NCBI GenBank assembly: GCA_030618905.1
Contig: JAUXCL010000142.1
Location: forward strand, 1 to 6,536
From: Bacteroidales bacterium
GTDB lineage: Bacteria > Bacteroidota > Bacteroidia > Bacteroidales > B18-G4
DNA length: 6,536 bases
Direction of reading: 5' to 3'
Shown here: in pieces, positions 6,492 to 6,536 of the stretch
How the letters are laid out: each line of letters starts with the position of its first letter
Numbering within the stretch: the first letter of the stretch is position 1
The notes under the pieces: generated by a model
Told to the model about the DNA's origin: nothing
The model's input: the letters and a program-made list of their open reading frames with translations, nothing else
The model's database searches: none
Position numbers and translations under genes: made by a program

Positions 6492-6536
6492 CCAGGACAA
6501 CACCCAAAACGATAACCCGCTCAACGTCAGGGCGAT

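Noticed and set aside
6474..6536. Possible end of a - strand gene: an open frame from the right edge stops at TAG (6474-6476) in the hairpin
   Set aside because: Only 20 codons are visible, another - strand frame is open too, and the residues match nothing I recognise.
6480..6536. Possible + strand start (ATG at 6480) running off the right edge
   Set aside because: The ATG is inside the hairpin arm and only about 18 codons are visible, with no recognisable motif.

Overview
The window looks like a chromosomal segment of an environmental member of the Bacteroidota. The strongest sign is the C-terminal secretion tail of the first gene, which is a type IX secretion system (T9SS) type A sorting domain, a system confined to that phylum and its relatives. 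A FadL-like outer-membrane barrel protein, AT-rich intergenic gaps and the absence of clear Shine-Dalgarno sequences agree with this. No RNA gene, CRISPR array, transposase or phage gene is visible.

Layout: (1) Bases 1-950 carry the 3' part of a secreted, surface-exposed protein. It has no 5' end in the window and its reading frame is broken once near base 200. (2) Bases 951-1101 are an AT-rich gap with two small stem-loops. (3) Bases 1102-3974 hold two closely spaced genes on the + strand. The first is a Cys/Met-metabolism PLP enzyme of the cystathionine gamma-synthase/O-acylhomoserine sulfhydrylase superfamily. The second, 32 bases later, is threonine synthase (thrC). (4) Bases 3975-4226 are almost filled by an AT-rich inverted-repeat element. 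(5) Bases 4227-4826 encode ThrH, a HAD-family phosphoserine phosphatase/homoserine phosphotransferase. (6) A 41-base gap between converging genes contains four exact copies of AGTCGAC. (7) Bases 4868-6418 (or 6451) on the - strand encode an outer-membrane beta-barrel protein. (8) A perfect 13-bp hairpin lies just upstream of that gene, and the last 45 bases show nothing identifiable.

The three central enzymes fit together around homoserine. ThrH can make O-phosphohomoserine by moving phosphate from phosphoserine. ThrC turns O-phosphohomoserine into threonine. The PLP enzyme probably works on the competing O-acylhomoserine branch toward methionine and cysteine. No homoserine kinase (thrB) is present in the window, so a ThrH-fed threonine route is a reasonable hypothesis.

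I see no convincing new multi-gene system. The points that deserve a second look are the thrC-thrH pairing, the unusual length and active-site surroundings of the PLP enzyme, the frameshift, and the fact that three of the gaps after base 3974 each carry a different small repeat or palindrome.
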